In this document: positions 1 to 8,376 of the stretch, piece after piece
Layout: every line of letters begins with the position of its first letter
Numbering within the stretch: position 1 is the stretch's first letter
Assembly (NCBI RefSeq): GCF_004361915.1
Contig: NZ_SNWP01000010.1
Span: 1,576,050 to 1,640,049 of the forward strand
Reading direction: 5' to 3'
DNA length: 64,000 bases
From: Sediminibacterium goheungense
GTDB lineage: Bacteria > Bacteroidota > Bacteroidia > Chitinophagales > Chitinophagaceae
The notes under the pieces: model-generated
The model's input: only the letters and a program-made list of their open reading frames with translations
Told to the model about the DNA's origin: nothing
Database searches by the model: none
Translations under genes and position numbers: made by a program

Positions 1-824
1 ATAATATCCACGAAATGTGGCCCAATCTGGCCTTCTTCGTTCATGGCGGCGTAAGCTTTGAACCCTATAAAAAAGGGTTTGAAAGATTACTGGGTAAGCC
101 CATTACCTATATTGAAACCTATCTGGCAAGTGAAGGTTTTATTGCTTACCAGGACCGTCAATTTGCAAAAGGCATGCGGCTGGTTACCAGTGAGCATATT
201 TTCATGGAGTTTGTTCCTTTTGATGATAAGAATTTTGATGCCAATGGCGATATGATTGATAATCCGGAAGCACTCATGATTCATGAAGTGGAAGAAGGAA
301 AAGATTATGCCTTACTCATCAGTACCTCAGCGGGCACCTGGCGCTATTTAATTGGCGATACACTTCGTTTTGTTGATAAGGAAAGATGTGAGATTGTCAT
401 TACAGGCCGTACCAAACATTTTTTAAGTCTTGTAGGAGAACATCTGAGTGTTGATAATATGAACAAAGCCATTCAGCTGGCAAGTGAGCAGATGAATATC
501 TGTATTCCTGAATTTACGGTAGCAGGTGTTCCTTATGGCAGTTTTTTTGCACACCATTGGTTCGTTGCCTGCAACGATCAGGTAGATAAGCAACGGTTGA
601 CTCGCCTGATTGACGAGAAATTAAAAGAACTGAATGATGACTATGCTGTTGAGCGTAAAAGTGCACTCAAAGAAGTGATGCTTGATGTGTTAACGGAAGA
701 ACAGTTTATGGAATTTATGCGCTCAAAAGGTAAAGTAGGTGGCCAACATAAATTTCCACGTGTACTGAAAGGAAAGATGCTCGAAGACTGGCAGGCATTC
801 CTAAAAAAAGAACTGGTTCCCTGA
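1..824 (+). CDS. GH3-family acyl-adenylating protein, C-terminal part
   Basis: The reading frame is already open at base 3, so this is the 3' part of a longer gene (about 270 of the usual ~500 residues). The sequence fits the C-terminal half of the GH3 auxin-responsive-promoter family, an ANL-type acyl-adenylating fold: a TSAGTWRYLIGDTLRF stretch followed by an ITGRTKHFLSLVGEHLS stretch matches the adenylate-forming hinge and C-terminal lobe. In plants the family conjugates amino acids to hormones; the bacterial substrate is unknown, so I name only the fold. Its stop overlaps the start of the next gene (TGATG), indicating translational coupling. Confidence 0.85.
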   Translation, partial: NIHEMWPNLAFFVHGGVSFEPYKKGFERLLGKPITYIETYLASEGFIAYQDRQFAKGMRLVTSEHIFMEFVPFDDKNFDANGDMIDNPEALMIHEVEEGKDYALLISTSAGTWRYLIGDTLRFVDKERCEIVITGRTKHFLSLVGEHLSVDNMNKAIQLASEQMNICIPEFTVAGVPYGSFFAHHWFVACNDQVDKQRLTRLIDEKLKELNDDYAVERKSALKEVMLDVLTEEQFMEFMRSKGKVGGQHKFPRVLKGKMLEDWQAFLKKELVP

Positions 825-1447
825 TGAAATATCTTTTTATTTTCGCCTTGTTGTTTTCACTTTATGCAGGAGCACAGGCTCCGGCTATGGGTATACTAAA
901 AAGAAGGGCGCCGGAAAGTTTTCAGGTATTATTCAAAACTACCAAAGGCGATTTTGTGCTGGAAGCTTATAGAAGATGGTCTCCTATGGGCGTTGACCGT
1001 TTATATCAGTTGGTAATTACGGGCTATTACAATGCAAGTTTTTTCTTCCGTGTTGAACCGGATTATCTGGTTCAGTTTGGTATTTCAGATAATATAGAGA
1101 AAAATATTTTCTGGCTTAGTAAAAAGCTACGTGATGAGCCAGTACTGCAGCTGCACAAAAAGGGCATTGTTGCTTTTGCGCGTAAACAAGCCAACAGCAG
1201 GGCTACCCAACTCTTTATTAATATGAAGGATAATCCTGAATTTGATACTACTGTGAAAGAAGGTGTGAAAGGATATACACCCATTGGTAAAGTCATTAAA
1301 GGCATGGATGTATTGGTAAGATTAAATGGCCAATACAGTAAAAAAGTCGCTGCCATGCAGGATTCTATTTATAGATACGGTAATAGCTATCTCTTTGAAA
1401 ATTTTCCAGGGCTGGATATGATTATTTCGGCAAAAATTCTGCGCTAG
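824..1447 (+). CDS. Secreted cyclophilin-type peptidyl-prolyl isomerase
   Basis: 207 residues with an N-terminal signal peptide ending near residue 19 (LYAGAQA), so the protein probably acts in the periplasm. After it comes a cyclophilin domain: a VLFKTTKGDFVLEAY entry strand, SFFFRVEPDYLVQFG corresponding to the family's FHRV...QGG segment, ANSRATQLFIN corresponding to the substrate-binding strand, and PIGKVIKGMDVL. The usual catalytic Arg is present in FFRV. Cyclophilins catalyse cis-trans isomerisation of Xaa-Pro bonds during folding. The start codon overlaps the preceding stop by one base. No terminator is visible in the 77 bases before the next gene. Confidence 0.88.
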   Translation: MKYLFIFALLFSLYAGAQAPAMGILKRRAPESFQVLFKTTKGDFVLEAYRRWSPMGVDRLYQLVITGYYNASFFFRVEPDYLVQFGISDNIEKNIFWLSKKLRDEPVLQLHKKGIVAFARKQANSRATQLFINMKDNPEFDTTVKEGVKGYTPIGKVIKGMDVLVRLNGQYSKKVAAMQDSIYRYGNSYLFENFPGLDMIISAKILR

Positions 1448-1524
1448 ATTCATCCGTTAATCAAAACAAGACTGTTTTTTAAAATTATCCGCTTATTTTG
1501 AGTACCTAACCCAATGACCGCTGA

Positions 1525-2172
1525 ATGATAGCTCCACTGATGAAAGGATTGATACTGGGTCTTATTCTCAGTATTTCTGTTGGCCCTGTTATTTTTGCCA
1601 TAATAAAGCAAAGCATCAATAACGGGCATAAAGCGGGTTATGTTTTTGTAGCAGGCGTTTCTGCCAGTGATATTACATTGGTAATGGTCTGTAATTTTTT
1701 TACCGGCCTTTTTAATACAGCACTTTCTTATAAAAATACGATTGCCATTGCAGGGAGTATTTTTTTAATTGCCGTTGGCGTTTATACCTTATTCTTTAAA
1801 AAAGTACAGGTTGATGAGGAGAATAAACTCCTTACCAAAACCTTCCGGAAAAGAGATTATGCAGGCATTTTTCTTTCAGGATATTTTATGAATATGCTGA
1901 ATCCCGGTGTATTTCTTTTCTGGTTTGCCTGGACCACTTTAATCATGGCCGATTCACAAACAGCTACACATCCGGGCGAATACCGCTTTATTGTTTTTAC
2001 TACCTGCCTGCTCTTTGTATTGCTGGCTGATATTGCAAAAGTGGTTCTGGCAGGTAAGCTACGTTCACGGCTCAATGCAAAGAACCTCCGTTTTATCAAT
2101 AAGCTCTCGGGGTTAATACTGATTGGTTTTGGTGTAGCACTCTGCTGGGGTGTACTAGCCTTGTTCAAATAG
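1525..2172 (+). CDS. LysE/RhtB family exporter
   Basis: 215 residues, very hydrophobic, with about six predicted membrane segments. The N-terminal MKGLILGLILSISVGPVIF segment has the Gly/Ser-Pro pattern of the first helix of the LysE superfamily, and the MLNPGVFLFWFAW segment matches the conserved NP motif of the central helices. These inner-membrane proteins export amino acids and related small molecules; the substrate cannot be read from the sequence. An alternative start exists at the second Met (residue 6), which is closer to family alignments. Neighbours give no pathway hint. Confidence 0.85.
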   Translation: MIAPLMKGLILGLILSISVGPVIFAIIKQSINNGHKAGYVFVAGVSASDITLVMVCNFFTGLFNTALSYKNTIAIAGSIFLIAVGVYTLFFKKVQVDEENKLLTKTFRKRDYAGIFLSGYFMNMLNPGVFLFWFAWTTLIMADSQTATHPGEYRFIVFTTCLLFVLLADIAKVVLAGKLRSRLNAKNLRFINKLSGLILIGFGVALCWGVLALFK

Positions 2173-2225
2173 GTTTAACAAAGGCTTAAAGAAAATCCAT
2201 CGTTTCCTGTTTATCTTGCTGCTGC

Positions 2226-2780
2226 ATGAGACCATTTTTACTGCTGCTTATTCTTCTTTTTTGTTTCCATTCTGCTACAAAAGCGCAGTCGGGTGTACTC
2301 GTATTCAAGAAAAAAAACCAGAATATCCAAAGTTGGGTAAAAGACGATTTTATCCATTTTCAATATGTAACTACTCAATGGATTGATGGAAAAATTAAAC
2401 GTATCTCCAAAGACTCCGTTTTTTTAAATTGTTATATCCTGAGGCAGGTGGCAGGTGCTTTTGGCCTTCCCATGATGGATACTTCCTGGATTGGCCCGAT
2501 GGGGGTACATATTTCAGAAATCATCGGCATGCCCGGCAATCGCTTTAAGAGTGGCATGTTTACCAATGGTTCTTTATTGAAGCTTGGCAGCGCCGGCTAT
2601 ATTTTCCTCAACCTTTTTAACAGCCTCCAGAAAGGAGAAGCTGTTTTTGCCTCTTATAATCTTCGGCGGATTGGTATTGCAGCAGGTGTATTTTTAGTGG
2701 GTCATCTGCAGTCACTGAAATACAAATCGTATTACCGTATGGGAAGAAAATATTCCATGCAGATCATTGCAGCTCAATAA
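2226..2780 (+). CDS. Secreted protein of unknown function
   Basis: 184 residues, not recognised. The first 21 residues are a clear signal peptide (hydrophobic run ending TKAQ). The mature part starts with a VLVFKKKNQNIQSWVKDDFIHFQY segment typical of short beta-rich exported proteins of Chitinophagaceae, followed by a hydrophobic stretch around residues 115-155 with an IGIAAGVFLVGHL segment that could be a membrane anchor. It lies between the LysE exporter and mtgA on the same strand with small gaps (53 and 24 bases), so co-transcription is likely. Confidence 0.7.
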   Translation: MRPFLLLLILLFCFHSATKAQSGVLVFKKKNQNIQSWVKDDFIHFQYVTTQWIDGKIKRISKDSVFLNCYILRQVAGAFGLPMMDTSWIGPMGVHISEIIGMPGNRFKSGMFTNGSLLKLGSAGYIFLNLFNSLQKGEAVFASYNLRRIGIAAGVFLVGHLQSLKYKSYYRMGRKYSMQIIAAQ

Positions 2781-2804
2781 GGTTAAGTAGTATCTTGTTC
2801 TTTC

Positions 2805-3530
2805 ATGACACAAAAAATATCCCCGATAAAAAGAATATGGCGCTTTATATGTCGTACCTCTCTCTGGTTGTTTCTTACTTCGCTGGTGTATATCATTATC
2901 TGTCGCTGGGTAATGCCTCCTATTACCATTACACAGCTATCGAATAGTTTTTCTTATGGACTAAAGCGTGATTATATTTCCTGGAAAAAGCTACCCTATA
3001 ATTTGAAACTGGCGGCAATTGCCAGTGAGGACCAGACTTTCCCTGACCATGGTGGTTTTGATTGGGATGCGATTGAAAGAAGCATGAAACCTAAAAAGAA
3101 GGGAAAGAAAACAAAAATTCCATTGGGTGGTGGTGCCAGTACCATTACACAGCAAACCGCTAAAAACGTTTTTCTCTGGCAGGCTGGCGGAATTACAAAA
3201 TATATCAGAAAAGTACCGGAATTGTATTTTACGAAGATGATTGAATGGATCTGGGGCAAACAACGCATCCTTGAGGTATACCTTAATGTTATTGAAATGG
3301 GACCCGGTGTATTTGGCGCAGAAGCAGCAGCAAGAAAATATTTCGGCAAACCGGCTGCACAGTTATCACGTGCAGAAGCAGCAATGATTATTGCCAGTTT
3401 GCCCAATCCTAAAAAGTTTTTGCCTAAACCTATGAGCCGCCGTGTTGCCTGGCGCTATCCACAGATATTAAAACAGATGCAGAATATTGAAGATGATCCT
3501 GATTTACAGGCTTTGCTAAAGTCTGAATAA
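2805..3530 (+). CDS. mtgA: Monofunctional biosynthetic peptidoglycan transglycosylase
   Basis: 241 residues. One N-terminal membrane anchor (about residues 17-36) is followed by a family 51 glycosyltransferase domain. Its hallmark motifs are visible: EDQTFPDHGGFD (catalytic Glu at residue 75), GGASTITQQTAKN (about 109-121), and KQRILEVYLNVIEMGPGVFG with the second conserved Glu. No transpeptidase domain follows, so this is MtgA rather than a class A PBP. It polymerises lipid II into glycan strands at the outer face of the inner membrane. The stop lies 1 base from the convergent kinase gene; no terminator separates them. Confidence 0.95.
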   Translation: MTQKISPIKRIWRFICRTSLWLFLTSLVYIIICRWVMPPITITQLSNSFSYGLKRDYISWKKLPYNLKLAAIASEDQTFPDHGGFDWDAIERSMKPKKKGKKTKIPLGGGASTITQQTAKNVFLWQAGGITKYIRKVPELYFTKMIEWIWGKQRILEVYLNVIEMGPGVFGAEAAARKYFGKPAAQLSRAEAAMIIASLPNPKKFLPKPMSRRVAWRYPQILKQMQNIEDDPDLQALLKSE

Positions 3531-3531
3531 T

Positions 3532-4125
3532 TCAGGGTTGTATGCGTAAACTGTCTACTGCTGTTATGGCCTGCTGTAATCTTTCTTCATAGTTTCCGGA
3601 AATTTCTACCCAGGGTGTGTTCTGATTGATCATGATATCCTGGTAAATCTGATAAAGTTCCTGTCGGGGTTTTTCATCGGGATACTCCCTGAGTTCATCC
3701 GGTGTCCATGGAAGGTCTGGTTTGCAGAGCAGGTAAAGATCATATTTACGTTGTATAATTTCATCTAGAATGGAATGGTGACATTTCTGAAATACATATT
3801 CACACCATACTTTCATTACATACATATCCGTATCAACAAATAAAAGTGGTTCGTGCTTTTGTGATCTTAGCGATTTTGTATTAATCCATCTATCATTCAC
3901 CTTTGACCATTCACTATTCACCATACCTTCATACTCATTTTCCAGTGCCAGCTGTCCTTTGGCAATCGTTAACAGATCATCAAATGTATAGTCAGTTCCA
4001 TTGGTTAATAAATATTCCCGCGCAAATTCAGGGCACCATAATGTATGATAATGCTGTGCCAGTAATTCACACAAAGTACTTTTGCCCGTTGACTCTGGTC
4101 CTAGTATTACGATTTTATGCACCAT
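3532..4125 (-). CDS. NadR-like nicotinamide riboside kinase with in-frame repeat
   Basis: 197 residues. A Walker A loop (GPESTGKST, residues 9-17), the EFAREYL motif and the FVDTDMYVMKVW segment mark the ribosylnicotinamide-kinase domain found at the C-terminus of NadR; no adenylyltransferase or HTH domain is present. It should phosphorylate nicotinamide riboside to NMN. Just upstream on the same strand is PnuC, which supplies the substrate, giving a salvage pair. Odd feature: residues 68-78 (MVNSEWSKVND) are encoded by the same GTGAATGGT-type repeat that occurs between genes elsewhere in the window, followed by a further ~15 polar residues, just before the conserved VDTD segment. Confidence 0.88.
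   Translation of the reverse strand: MVHKIVILGPESTGKSTLCELLAQHYHTLWCPEFAREYLLTNGTDYTFDDLLTIAKGQLALENEYEGMVNSEWSKVNDRWINTKSLRSQKHEPLLFVDTDMYVMKVWCEYVFQKCHHSILDEIIQRKYDLYLLCKPDLPWTPDELREYPDEKPRQELYQIYQDIMINQNTPWVEISGNYEERLQQAITAVDSLRIQP
3892..3924 (-). repeat. GTGAATGGT-type 7-base repeat inside a coding sequence
   Basis: Reading the minus strand, this stretch is made of 7-base units of the GTGAATG / GTCAAAG type, the same family as at 9127, 12143, 33448, 33575 and 60569. Here it is inside the NadR-like kinase gene and keeps the frame open. Confidence 0.85.
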
Positions 4126-4135
4126 TTTTTCTTTA

Positions 4136-4212
4136 CTCCGTGTAACTCACTGCAGTACGTTGTGTAACTCCGTGGTAAAAAACCACAATGTTACACAGAG
4201 GTGAACGGAGGT
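4136..4212. repeat. CTCCGTG palindromic repeat, copy 1
   Basis: Intergenic palindrome between pnuC and the kinase gene. It contains CTCCGTGTAACTC, a central CCGTGGTAAAAAACCAC hairpin and a returning ACAGAGGTGAACGGAG arm. Related copies lie at 9231-9320, 27357-27402 and 61721-61808. Function unknown; it could act as a processing or termination hairpin on either strand. Confidence 0.85.
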
Positions 4213-4223
4213 CTTACATAATT

Positions 4224-4856
4224 TTATTTTAGCTGTACGCCTGCGCGCTTTTTCCATTCAATTAAACCTGCAATAGCAAGAACAAAAAGAATCAGGAACT
4301 GCACGCTTGTAAAAACATACCCTTTCACAAAATATAACGGTATAGATGCCATATTTGTTGCGATCCACCAGATCCAGCTTTCGGTCTTTTTTTTGGCCAT
4401 CAGCCACATACCTGTATATGCTGAAGCACTGGCAAATGCATCGGCCCATGGAATAGCTTCGGGTGCAAAACCCTTTTGCAACCAGTGTAGCAAGATAAAA
4501 ATGAGCAGATAAAAGAAACCGAAAAAAGCCAGTTGTTGTATCCACTCCTTTTTTGAACTGTTGGTTATATGGAGTATCCTTGTTTGTGTATAAGCATCTT
4601 TTCTCGTCCAAAGTATCCATCCGTAAATACTCATGACCGAATAATAAAAATTCACACTGGCTTCTCCGAATAATTGACCCTTTAGACTCAGGTATATATA
4701 GATAATAGTGTTAACGAGTCCAACAGGATAGACCAGAATATGTTCTTTTCTACTGAACCATACACTGGCAATACCTGCTATCACTGCTATAAATTCCAGC
4801 GTGCCTGTTTGCCGGATACCGCTGATAAACTGATCTATGATTTCCTGAAAACTCAT
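4224..4856 (-). CDS. pnuC: PnuC-family nicotinamide riboside transporter
   Basis: 210 residues with about seven hydrophobic segments and the aromatic-rich pattern of PnuC (VNFYYSVMSIYGWILW, then WIWWIATNMASIPLYF near residues 165-180). PnuC proteins are facilitators of nicotinamide riboside uptake, driven by intracellular phosphorylation. Related PnuT carries thiamine, but here the downstream gene on the same strand encodes a NadR-like kinase rather than a thiamine kinase, which favours nicotinamide riboside. The gap between the two genes (98 bases) is filled by a palindromic repeat. Confidence 0.9.
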   Translation of the reverse strand: MSFQEIIDQFISGIRQTGTLEFIAVIAGIASVWFSRKEHILVYPVGLVNTIIYIYLSLKGQLFGEASVNFYYSVMSIYGWILWTRKDAYTQTRILHITNSSKKEWIQQLAFFGFFYLLIFILLHWLQKGFAPEAIPWADAFASASAYTGMWLMAKKKTESWIWWIATNMASIPLYFVKGYVFTSVQFLILFVLAIAGLIEWKKRAGVQLK

Positions 4857-4918
4857 GATGATACAGCAAAATACGGCTTCAAAACGGAAACTGTTACCAC
4901 TATGGCTATAAGAGGGTA

Positions 4919-5590
4919 TTAATTTTCGGGGATGGTGAATTGCAGCAACAATTCCTGGTCTTTATACAATTGTAATATACCGCTGTTAAACTGATAGCGG
5001 TTTACAGCAGAAAGGTGTTTCAGGTAAAGCGATTCGAGCTGCATATCTGTACAGGCCATTTGTGTTGAGCCTACGCCGGATATGATTAATTTACCATTAT
5101 CAAGTACTACTCTTCCGAAATAACGGTTGCAACCTGCTTTCCCTGATATTCTTCCGGTTCTTTTATCGAATGAAATATCTGGAATGGCTCCTCCGCTCAC
5201 CTGTTCCATCTTACCGTTTCGGCTGATTCTTGCCAGTGGCAGCGATACCTGATCGGGAATAGGTATCACTTTCTGCACATAGGTTTTCGATCTTTCCTTA
5301 CTTAGTACTTTCAGTAAATAATAAGTATAGGCTGATGCATCAGCGGGTGGATTTTCTCTTTTCACCCGCATGATTTCAAGTTTGTAATTGTATCCTTCTT
5401 CGTACGTAAAACCATCAATACCTGAGTAAAATAAGGCATAGGGTTCTCCTGGCTTTTCTTTTACCTGTAAACAAGGTCTGCTGCTAACACCGTAACAATC
5501 GGCCTTGGTATCGGCCACATAAAAAATCATCCGCTGTGCGGATACTGATGACAGAAAAAAGAGAAATAATATGGTGAGATTACTCTTCAT
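4919..5590 (-). CDS. Secreted DUF4377 + META domain protein
   Basis: 223 residues with a signal peptide ending at residue 18 (SSVSAQ). The first half (YVADTKADCYGV... QVKEKPGEPY... GFTYEEGYNYKLEI) fits DUF4377, and the second half (SFDKRTGRISGKAGCNRYFG ... MACTDM) fits a META/HslJ-like domain with the paired Cys residues. Such proteins are envelope-located and of uncertain role; HslJ is linked to novobiocin resistance in E. coli, which does not establish a function here. The gene is 62 bases upstream of pnuC on the same strand. Confidence 0.8.
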   Translation of the reverse strand: MKSNLTILFLFFLSSVSAQRMIFYVADTKADCYGVSSRPCLQVKEKPGEPYALFYSGIDGFTYEEGYNYKLEIMRVKRENPPADASAYTYYLLKVLSKERSKTYVQKVIPIPDQVSLPLARISRNGKMEQVSGGAIPDISFDKRTGRISGKAGCNRYFGRVVLDNGKLIISGVGSTQMACTDMQLESLYLKHLSAVNRYQFNSGILQLYKDQELLLQFTIPEN

Positions 5591-5711
5591 TACACTTCAA
5601 TATAAGCAAACAGCATACCATAAGCTATCATTTCAGCTTCTTTTAACAGATTCCCTTTGCTTAAACGCAATAAAAAATCATTTTATTGAATTAACAGAGC
5701 AAATAAATAAT

Positions 5712-6245
5712 TTATCCAAGTGAGATCAATCCATGCTGGATAGTTTTTCCATGATGTGAAGCATGGTAGGCTGTAAAATAGATCATTTCCCGAAGGGTAA
5801 TCATGCCGAGTAGCGGGTGAGGCAGTATATATTTATCTAATGCGAACTCCTTATAGCTAGCGGTTCTGCGTATCAGTTGGTTGGTCACTTTTTCAAGTTC
5901 CTGCAGTAATCTTCCTTTTTCTGTTACCGCTATTACCGTAGGGGGGACAAAAGCTGCAGAAGCTCTTCCACCTGCCTGCAGTTTAATGTGGTAACGGTCT
6001 ACCAATGCATCATAACTGCGGGAAGGCCTGTTGGCCACACCAAAGCGCCAGCTCAGTATAAAAGAAGGTATAGCAAAAGCCTTACTTACCGGGGTTACAC
6101 TTTTTATGAGGTGATCTACCTGTTGCAGCGCATTCCATTTTTCATGGGGAGCGTGTAATAAGGAGCGGTCATCGAGTTGAGAAACCTGTTGTATCAGCTG
6201 TGCATAGTTCTGTTGCAGCAACTGAATCATTGCCTCTTTCTCCAT
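5712..6245 (-). CDS. DinB-like (DinB/YfiT superfamily) protein
   Basis: 177 residues predicted as a four-helix bundle. The three-His metal site of the family is visible: DHL in the WNALQQVDHLIKS segment (near residue 45) and the HASHH cluster near residue 160 (TAYHASHHGK). The family includes thiol-dependent transferases and metal-dependent hydrolases acting on small thiols; the substrate cannot be predicted. A Met at residue 6 is an alternative start. It stands alone between the META protein and the Nfu scaffold. Confidence 0.85.
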   Translation of the reverse strand: MEKEAMIQLLQQNYAQLIQQVSQLDDRSLLHAPHEKWNALQQVDHLIKSVTPVSKAFAIPSFILSWRFGVANRPSRSYDALVDRYHIKLQAGGRASAAFVPPTVIAVTEKGRLLQELEKVTNQLIRRTASYKEFALDKYILPHPLLGMITLREMIYFTAYHASHHGKTIQHGLISLG

Positions 6246-6357
6246 GTGATCAATTTTGCAGGGTTTGGGGAGTAGGCAAATATAAACGATGTTAGGCTAT
6301 GTTAACAAAAACAGGTATTCCTTATCAAAAGATTCAGCATTTTCACCCGATTGCAAT

Positions 6358-6389
6358 AAAAAAGCGTTGTATACGGATGCATACAACGC
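6358..6389 (-). terminator. Intrinsic terminator of the Nfu gene
   Basis: Perfect 9-bp stem GCGTTGTAT/ATACAACGC with an 8-base loop, followed on the minus strand by six U. It lies 24 bases after the stop codon of the Nfu-type scaffold. Confidence 0.85.
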
Positions 6390-6412
6390 CTTAAAAAACC
6401 AAACACAATATT

Positions 6413-7012
6413 TTATTCGGCCTCGGCCACCACTTCTTTTACTTCAGGTATCATTCTTTTCATCATACCCTCAATGCCCGCTTTTAAGGTAATCATGGAA
6501 GAGGGGCAGCCACTACAGCTTCCCTGCAGCATAAGATTTACCACACCTTCGTTGTAGCTTTTAAACTGAATGGCACCACCATCCATTTCTACCGCAGGTT
6601 TCACATAATTCTCCAGTAATTCTTTTACCCTCTTTACAATATCATCATCATCTGCACTTACGGTATTGGAAGCTTCCTGTTTTACCTTGGCTACTTCTTC
6701 TTCATTCACTACCACACCGCCATTTTCAAGGTATTCTTTCAAAAATTCTTTAATGGTAGGAATCACGTCCTGCCAGTCTTCTGTATCTGATGTTTTGGTA
6801 AGTGTTACAAAGTTGCTGGCGATAAATACACTCTTAATGAATGGGAAGCTAAACAGTTCCTTTGCCAGTGGTGAAGGACCAGCCAGTGCCTCTTCTGCGA
6901 AATCGATGCTTTTACCCGGATACAGGAGTTTATTGGCCACAAACTTCATGGTCTCAGGGTTGGGAGTCATTTCCGTATAAATACTGATAACGGGATTACC
7001 TGTTTTAATCAT
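6413..7012 (-). CDS. Nfu-type iron-sulfur cluster scaffold (NifU N + C domains)
   Basis: 199 residues. Residues 10-95 match the Nfu N-terminal domain (TEMTPNPETMKFVANK ... PLAKELFSFPFIKSVFIASNFVTLTK), and residues about 125-195 match the NifU C-terminal thioredoxin-like domain with the cluster-binding pair C166 and C169 in GSCSGCPSS. The acidic linker (about 100-125) joins them. The protein carries a [4Fe-4S] cluster between two subunits and delivers it to apo-proteins in the cytoplasm. It is a single gene ended by an intrinsic terminator. Confidence 0.93.
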   Translation of the reverse strand: MIKTGNPVISIYTEMTPNPETMKFVANKLLYPGKSIDFAEEALAGPSPLAKELFSFPFIKSVFIASNFVTLTKTSDTEDWQDVIPTIKEFLKEYLENGGVVVNEEEVAKVKQEASNTVSADDDDIVKRVKELLENYVKPAVEMDGGAIQFKSYNEGVVNLMLQGSCSGCPSSMITLKAGIEGMMKRMIPEVKEVVAEAE

Positions 7013-7140
7013 AACACGATGCTTTTAACAAACGATAAGCAAATACTTATCCTGATACAAAAATAATCAAAAGCGCGGGCATGAAGGAATTTACCGGTAC
7101 CGTAACCGGGCTTTTTTCGGATATCGAAAGCCTGTGAAGA

Positions 7141-7368
7141 CTACCAAAGTTCAAATCTGACTGAGCCTTCCAGCAGAGAAGCATCGCTTCTTATACCCTC
7201 TTTAGCCTGTGTAAATACCGGACGTTCTGAGGGTTGCGGAATGGAAAAATTAACTGCTCTGCCTGTATTTGAAGGCCTGGAACAGAGGGTTGATTGGTGG
7301 GGGGCAGCCAATACAACACTTGCCAGACAAAGCAAGTAGAGTACCATATTTTGTAATGCTGCTTTCAT
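7141..7368 (-). CDS. Small secreted protein, promoter with ACCACA palindrome
   Basis: 75 residues, not recognised. The first ~22 residues form a good signal peptide (LYLLCLASVVLAAP), and the mature part is short, with many Ser, Arg and Pro. What makes it credible is the promoter: a TACTTTTG -7 box 20 bases upstream of the ATG and an 18-bp palindrome (7419-7436) exactly 22 bases further up, the same arrangement as in front of the cytochrome c and hemerythrin-like genes. A role in the same response is inference. Confidence 0.55.
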   Translation of the reverse strand: MKAALQNMVLYLLCLASVVLAAPHQSTLCSRPSNTGRAVNFSIPQPSERPVFTQAKEGIRSDASLLEGSVRFELW

Positions 7369-7388
7369 GTTTATTGTTAATTACCCGA

Positions 7389-7436
7389 CAAAAGTATTCC
7401 TGTTTTTGCCGGTTTGCAACCACACAAATATGTGAA
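7389..7436 (-). promoter_or_regulatory. Activator-type promoter: palindrome + 22 nt + -7 box
   Basis: On the minus strand: TTCACATATTTGTGTGGT (7436-7419), 22 bases, then TACTTTTG (7396-7389), which fits the Bacteroidota TAnnTTTG -7 element. The spacing puts the palindrome centre near -41.5, the classical position for a Crp/Fnr-type activator. Confidence 0.6.
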
Positions 7437-7473
7437 ATGCACGTTTTTGCAGGTTTGAGAATCACATAAAAAG

Positions 7474-7498
7474 AATCCCGACGCTGATGGTCGGGATT
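7474..7498 (-). terminator. Intrinsic terminator of the 7542-8363 lipoprotein gene
   Basis: 9-bp perfect stem AATCCCGAC/GTCGGGATT with a 7-base loop, followed on the minus strand by CTTTTT. It lies about 45 bases after the lipoprotein stop codon. Confidence 0.75.
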
Positions 7499-7541
7499 GG
7501 TTTACACAGGCGTATTTTATAAAATATTGAGAATCAAATAT

Positions 7542-8363
7542 TTAATATTGGAAAATGGTTTCCGAAACCGCATCAGGCATCCCTGTTTCTTTGGTTATGG
7601 TTTTACGCTTTATGGGATTTCCCTGATCATCATAGGTATAAGTATGGGTTACTGATGCATACTGCTGACCCGCTTTATCGTAATGCTTTTCTGTAAGCGG
7701 ATTATTGGGAATAGCTGTTAAAGTGGGCAGATAAGGGTTGTTTTCAAACAATAAACTGGTATTCTTTTTATTATCATAAGTGCTCATCTCATATACATCC
7801 GTTTTCTCCAATGCACCAGTATTGTAGTCTTTATACCAGGAGCTCATGGTTTTGATATTGCCATTGGTATAATAATCCACCTCAAATCGCATGGTAGGCG
7901 TAGTACTGATCGGACCTCCATAACTGCTGAATACATCTGTGCGCCACAAACGGCCATCCTTGTAAGTATATTCATAATAAGCAATAACCGCATTATTGGG
8001 TGTTACCACTTCTACCTTGGTAATATCTGCACCGGTATATGTGTACTTATAAGTTGTTCCGTAAGTGGTCGACATCTGTGTGAGTTTATCGCCATTATAG
8101 GCAAGTTGATACACCGTAATATCATCACCACCGGTATTTTTTTCCAGTGTGGTAATTTTATTCGGCTGGCCTGCTGTATTATACTGAACAGCCAGATAAC
8201 TACCATCATCGTAAGTAATCTTACTCAGCTTCTTCTGGTTATTAGGTGTTCCCGGATCTATGGGTGCCCCCGGATCAAATTCCTTGGTACAACCTGTTAC
8301 GAGTAATCCGATCGTCAGTAAGGTTGCGATCGTTCTTTTCATCTTCTGTAAACTTCTTTTCAT
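7542..8363 (-). CDS. Lipoprotein with YD-like beta repeats
   Basis: About 273 residues, not assigned. The start is placed at MKRSLQKMKRT; a second Met seven residues later is equally possible, whereas the most upstream Met (8387) would overlap the preceding gene. A lipobox (LLVTGC) gives a lipidated Cys near residue 24. The mature part has repeated short motifs of the type YDDGSYL, YTYTGADI, YTYDDQGNPIKRKT, resembling the YD/RHS-like or DUF4595 type of beta-rich surface proteins of Bacteroidota. It lies 13 bases downstream of the cytochrome c gene on the same strand, so they probably share a transcript. Confidence 0.7.
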   Translation of the reverse strand: MKRSLQKMKRTIATLLTIGLLVTGCTKEFDPGAPIDPGTPNNQKKLSKITYDDGSYLAVQYNTAGQPNKITTLEKNTGGDDITVYQLAYNGDKLTQMSTTYGTTYKYTYTGADITKVEVVTPNNAVIAYYEYTYKDGRLWRTDVFSSYGGPISTTPTMRFEVDYYTNGNIKTMSSWYKDYNTGALEKTDVYEMSTYDNKKNTSLLFENNPYLPTLTAIPNNPLTEKHYDKAGQQYASVTHTYTYDDQGNPIKRKTITKETGMPDAVSETIFQY

Positions 8364-8376
8364 TTGGGTTATGGTA

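Noticed and set aside
7093..7115. Hairpin ACCGG/CCGGT followed by TTTTTT on the plus strand
   Set aside because: No plus-strand gene ends there and the stem is only 5 bp; kept as a chance structure.
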